A DNA stretch of 64,000 nt from Selenomonas ruminantium AC2024 (GTDB lineage: Bacteria > Bacillota > Negativicutes > Selenomonadales > Selenomonadaceae): positions 2,480,001-2,544,000 of the forward strand of contig NZ_JIAC01000001.1 of the NCBI RefSeq assembly GCF_000687995.1, read 5' to 3'. Under the pieces are notes generated by a model. That model made no database searches, was not told the DNA's origin, and saw only the letters and a list, made by a program, of their open reading frames with translations. How positions within the stretch are numbered: the stretch's first letter is position 1; the number at the start of each line of letters is the position of its first letter. Shown here one piece after another: positions 60,890 to 64,000 of the stretch. A program made the position numbers and the translations under genes.

Positions 60890-61585
60890 TTGTCAAATAC
60901 GAAATCCTTGAACGTGGTAAAACTCGGCGCATTCGCTGCTATTATTTTGCTCTTTGTCATCATCCATCTGCTGAATCCTGCCTTCCTGCCGCATATGTGC
61001 GGCCTGCTGGCCCGGGGTGATATTCAGGAGACCGCCAGCTACATTGCCTCGTTTGGCTCCGGAGCAGTGGTGTTCAGCTTTTTGCTGACCCTCTTTGTCA
61101 ACGCGCTGGGCTTTCCGCCTGCCATTATCTTTTCCACCGCCAACACTTTGATTTTCGGCATCGGCTGGGGAATCTTTCTGTCGGTAGTGGCCGAGACTGT
61201 CGGCGTGGCCTTCAGCTTCATCCTGCTGCGCTTCTTCTTTCGCGAAGCGGCAGAAAAAATCATCAACCGTCACAAGACCTTGTCCGATCTTGACAAGTAC
61301 AGCGGCAGCCGGGGCTTTGTCGTCATGCTCATCGCCCGCATGGTTCCCTATCTGCCTTCGGTGATGCTCAACGCCATCGGCGCACTGTCCGCCATGAAGT
61401 TCCGGGATTATGTCATCGCCTCCTTCGTGGGCAAATTTCCCTCCACAGGTATCGAAGCCATCATCGGCCACGATGCCATCACCCATCAGGAGGACCCCAC
61501 GCGGATGATTGTCGTGATTATCTTTGCCATCGTTCTTATCGTCGGCGCCTGGCTCTATGAGCGCCACGAACAGAGAAAGAAGTGA
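60890..61585 (+). CDS. VTT-domain (TVP38/DedA-like) membrane protein
   Basis: A 231-residue inner-membrane protein of the SNARE-associated/VTT superfamily, whose members include lipid scramblase and flippase-type proteins. Segments include VFSFLLTLFVNALGFPPAIIFSTANTLIFG, GFVVMLIARMVPYLPSVMLNAIGAL and a final helix. The start is TTG, seven bases after GGGAGG. A -10-like TATACT lies at 60844-60849. It overlaps the metallophosphoesterase gene by four bases (GTGA). Confidence 0.85.
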   Translation: MSNTKSLNVVKLGAFAAIILLFVIIHLLNPAFLPHMCGLLARGDIQETASYIASFGSGAVVFSFLLTLFVNALGFPPAIIFSTANTLIFGIGWGIFLSVVAETVGVAFSFILLRFFFREAAEKIINRHKTLSDLDKYSGSRGFVVMLIARMVPYLPSVMLNAIGALSAMKFRDYVIASFVGKFPSTGIEAIIGHDAITHQEDPTRMIVVIIFAIVLIVGAWLYERHEQRKK

Positions 61586-62853
61586 TTACTTTGCAGCTTT
61601 CACGCCGTAGGTTTCTTTTTTTAACTGGAAAAATAATTCTCCTGCTGGGTCTTGGCGGCTTCTTCCCCCGGCTGGCTGCTGCCGCCGATTATTCTCTGCC
61701 TATTGAAGCACTGCGCCAGTTAATCACCAGCGACCCCCGCACGTCCCGCACCATCATGTGGCAGAGCAAAACGCCGCTCGAGGACTGCCGCCTGCAATAT
61801 CAGGCTGACGGGGCGCCGAGCCAAAGCCTGCCCGTCGCCATGGAAAGCCTGACCGAAGACCGCGTTACCAATTATTATTACACCGTTTACCTGCAGAGCC
61901 TGACACCGGGAACGACTTACCATTATCGCATTTGGCAGGGGAACGTGGCCACACCTTGGCAGGAATTTGTCACAGCACCGGCAGAGATTACGGATTTTTC
62001 CGCGCTGATTTTCTGCGATTCCCAATGCGGGCAGACTTACGCCGGTTGGGGCGAAAACTTCCGCACCGCATGGCAGCGTCATCCGGAAGCCCATTTCTTT
62101 ACCATTAACGGCGATATCGTAGACAATGGCCAGCAGGAATGGCAATGGCAGAATTTCTTTGCCGCTGTCGCAGATGAGTTACCCGGCCATCTCTTTGTTC
62201 CGGTGATGGGCAACCACGAATGTTACAGCCTGATTTGGAAATTCTGCCGCCCGCGCCGCTATGAACTCAGCTATAACCTGCCTGCCAACGGCACTCTGGA
62301 GCTGCAGAATTATTATTACTCCTACGATTACGGCCCGGTGCATTTCATCGTGCTGAATACCCAGATGTTGGAACTTCAAGACCTTCATCCGGATATGCTC
62401 GAAAAACAAAAAACCTGGCTGCGCCAAGATGTAAAAGAGCACCCGGCCCGCTGGCGGGTGGTACTCATGCACAAAGATGTACTGGCCTATGATGAATACC
62501 AGCGAGGCTCCAGAAGCATGATGAGCATCAGCGATGTTGGCTACGCCTTTATGCCCCTCTTCGACAAGCTCAACATCGACTTGGTGCTGACCGGTCATAT
62601 GCACACCTACCGCAACCGCGGTCATATCTACCAGCTGGAGCCAGCCGACAAGGGGCCTGTCTACATCATGAGCGGTCCCATGGGCAACCAGCAGTACAAC
62701 GTCCCCGCCGACAAGAATTTTGACAAGTCAGCCATCTACCAGCCCACCCCCAACAACTACCTGCTGCTCACCGCCAGTCAGGAGAAGCTGACCGTCACCT
62801 GCTACACCATAGCAGGTGAACACGTCGAAACCACTGAAATCGTTCATGCCTAA
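61582..62853 (+). CDS. Tat-exported metallophosphoesterase with fibronectin-like N-domain
   Basis: A 423-residue phosphohydrolase related to purple acid phosphatases. It opens with a twin-arginine signal (SRRRFLFLTGKIILLLGLGG), implying export of a folded, metal-loaded enzyme. Next is a fibronectin-III-like domain (TIMWQS, VYLQSLTPGTTYHYRI), then the calcineurin-like core with metal motifs IFCDSQ, INGDIVDNG, MGNHE, LMHKD and LTGHMHTY. GTG 61582 overlaps the VTT gene; TTG 61591 is an alternative. Substrate unknown. Confidence 0.87.
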   Translation: MITLQLSRRRFLFLTGKIILLLGLGGFFPRLAAAADYSLPIEALRQLITSDPRTSRTIMWQSKTPLEDCRLQYQADGAPSQSLPVAMESLTEDRVTNYYYTVYLQSLTPGTTYHYRIWQGNVATPWQEFVTAPAEITDFSALIFCDSQCGQTYAGWGENFRTAWQRHPEAHFFTINGDIVDNGQQEWQWQNFFAAVADELPGHLFVPVMGNHECYSLIWKFCRPRRYELSYNLPANGTLELQNYYYSYDYGPVHFIVLNTQMLELQDLHPDMLEKQKTWLRQDVKEHPARWRVVLMHKDVLAYDEYQRGSRSMMSISDVGYAFMPLFDKLNIDLVLTGHMHTYRNRGHIYQLEPADKGPVYIMSGPMGNQQYNVPADKNFDKSAIYQPTPNNYLLLTASQEKLTVTCYTIAGEHVETTEIVHA

Positions 62854-62872
62854 GCCATCTTAAACAAAACTA

Positions 62873-62928
62873 AGCCCGGTAACTGATAAAGATAAGATTA
62901 TCAGCCACCGGGCGTCTTTTCTTTTTAT
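62873..62928 (+). terminator. GCCCG-type hairpin terminator of the metallophosphoesterase gene
   Basis: AAGCCCGGTAACTGATAA pairs with TTATCAGCCACCGGGCGTCTT, followed by TTCTTTTT. Confidence 0.85.
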
Positions 62929-62936
62929 GTAGAACG

Positions 62937-63635
62937 TTATCTTACCGGCTGAATCGCAGGCAGTTCCACACTATTGTTCGTGATATCATTGATTACCAAC
63001 TCGATGCTGGTAGACTCCACAATGGCATCCATAATGGTTTCCACCGGCACTGCCGACTGCCCCACCGGCGTTATCGGCGGCAGTTCTGCCGTTTCCTGTG
63101 CCTTAACCTGCGGCTTAGCCTGTTGCTGCGGTGCAGCGCTTACCGGCTGAATCGGTGGCAGTTCCAAAGCATCAGCAGGTACAGACGGAGTCGCTGGCTT
63201 TTTCGGCGCTGGCTGCTGTACCGGCGTTATCTGTGGCGGCTGAATGGGCCGTGGCGAAATCAGCGCAGGGGTATCCGTCTTTTCCCCTTTCTTCTTCGCC
63301 TTCCGTTCCTTGTCGATATCCGCTGCTGTGATAATTATGGGAATGGCCTTTTTCTGTCGCTGCGCAGCCTTTTTTTCTTCTTCAAGCTCCGCCGGAGTTT
63401 TCACCGCCGACCACCGCAGCCGGGAATTGAGCTGGGGCAGATTGCTCACTGCCTCATCCACCGCCTTAGCCGCCTGTGGTGCATTGGAGCCCTTGTTATC
63501 CGTGACCAAGCGGGAACGGAACAGTTCCTGGGAATCCACAGTAGACACCGTTCCCTCTGCCGCCTGAACAAGACTTCCTGCCATTATCATGCCAATGAAC
63601 ACGGCCATACCAGCCGCTTTGCTGCGATACATCAT
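62937..63635 (-). CDS. Exported Pro-rich repeat protein, unknown function
   Basis: A 232-residue protein with a signal peptide (GMAVFIGMIMAGSLVQA) and a low-complexity tail. A charged Lys-rich middle (AELEEEKKAAQRQKKA) leads into a Pro-rich region with imperfect repeats PPQITPVQ, LPPIQPVS, LPPITPVG and LPAIQPVR, the last at the very C-terminus. I do not recognise the family. Pro-rich spacers of this sort often cross the periplasm or wall. ATG 63635 is ten bases after GGGGGA; in-frame codons extend to 63704 without a site. Confidence 0.65.
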   Translation of the reverse strand: MMYRSKAAGMAVFIGMIMAGSLVQAAEGTVSTVDSQELFRSRLVTDNKGSNAPQAAKAVDEAVSNLPQLNSRLRWSAVKTPAELEEEKKAAQRQKKAIPIIITAADIDKERKAKKKGEKTDTPALISPRPIQPPQITPVQQPAPKKPATPSVPADALELPPIQPVSAAPQQQAKPQVKAQETAELPPITPVGQSAVPVETIMDAIVESTSIELVINDITNNSVELPAIQPVR

Positions 63636-63688
63636 TATAACCATATCCCCCAATGGCTTGCGCCTAAATTTTTCTCTAACACAAACTA

Positions 63689-63724
63689 AAATTCGGCAGG
63701 ACAATCAAAAAGTCCTGCCGAATT
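63689..63724 (-). terminator. Terminator of the edge gene
   Basis: AAATTCGGCAGGAC pairs with GTCCTGCCGAATTT around a nine-base loop; the minus strand continues TTAGTTTG. Confidence 0.8.
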
Positions 63725-63738
63725 TATGACAAATTATG

Positions 63739-64000
63739 TTATTTTTCCGTGAAGCTGGCAAATCCCTGCTGGAAAGAATCCACTGCCTCGCTCCGCAGTT
63801 CAGGATTATCCATCAGCCGCATGGAGTAGCAGCCGCCCTTGTTGCCGCGGAAGAAGGTAACAATCTCCTGATTGTCTGCCTTGGCTATCGAATCCGGCTT
63901 GCCATCGCCAGTGCTGTCAAAGGCAATCTCTTTAGCCGTAAAGGCATAGACAGCTCGTTCCTTGCCGGTGCGATTGACAATTACCACACTCTCATAAGGA
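63739..64000 (-). CDS. Partial gene, unknown function, cut at the window edge
   Basis: The reading frame is open through the window end, so the 5' part is missing; the GTG at 63987 is not necessarily the start. The visible 87 codons include a calcium-binding-like loop DSTGDGKPDSIAK and the C-terminal stretch AVDSFQQGFASFTEK. No family recognised. It is followed by its own terminator. Confidence 0.55.
   Translation of the reverse strand, partial: PYESVVIVNRTGKERAVYAFTAKEIAFDSTGDGKPDSIAKADNQEIVTFFRGNKGGCYSMRLMDNPELRSEAVDSFQQGFASFTEK

Overview
The window looks like chromosome of a diderm Firmicute of the class Negativicutes, probably Selenomonadaceae. It combines Firmicute traits (a tryptophan T-box leader, ECF thiamine transporter subunit ThiT, ComEA/ComEC, SpoIIE/STAS regulators) with outer-envelope traits (a TolC-like protein and a C-terminal beta-barrel ending in Phe). 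Nearly all genes lie on the minus strand. I saw no tRNA, rRNA, CRISPR array or complete insertion sequence. Several genes appear to start with TTG (thiT, holA, gdhA, tkt and the VTT protein). No database search was run; every family name is by recognition of motifs.

Layout, left to right. 1-560 is one copy of a large palindromic intergenic element; a second, inverted copy is at 43395-43970. thiT follows at 598-1206. A Pel-type exopolysaccharide locus covers 1432-12444. Read in transcription order it is pelD (with an N-terminal SDR-like domain), pelE, a DUF2194/PelA-type deacetylase, pelF, pelG and a coiled-coil plus beta-barrel outer-membrane protein. A secreted GH114-type hydrolase faces it convergently. 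holA sits just upstream in the same direction. 13636-23283 carries gdhA, a UvrD helicase with an inserted DEDDh exonuclease, comEC/comEA and serA, plus small unknown genes.

23419-37647 is a roughly 14 kb co-directional block. It encodes two membrane-fusion proteins, two NHLM-type ABC exporters (one with a C39 peptidase), a TolC-like channel, an ECF-type sigma factor, a 75-residue peptide with a double-glycine-like leader, a STAS anti-anti-sigma protein and two dCache-HAMP-SpoIIE proteins, one with a damaged active site. It reads as a peptide export system with its own sigma-factor/partner-switching control. 37887-42074 is trpDCBA behind a Trp T-box.

42244-64000 is mostly housekeeping: serC, a UshA-like nucleotidase, a MnmM-like methyltransferase, uvrBA, an HD-GYP protein with a substituted HD motif, tkt, aroH, a UbiB-family kinase, an ABC-F ATPase, a glucosaminidase, a permease, a VTT membrane protein, a Tat-type metallophosphoesterase, a Pro-rich secreted protein and a gene cut by the window edge. 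The two most interesting systems are the Pel locus with no visible PelB/PelC but a novel coiled-coil barrel, and the NHLM exporter-peptide-sigma operon. Recurrent long hairpins and an over-represented TTGACAAGTCA motif are the main non-coding signals.
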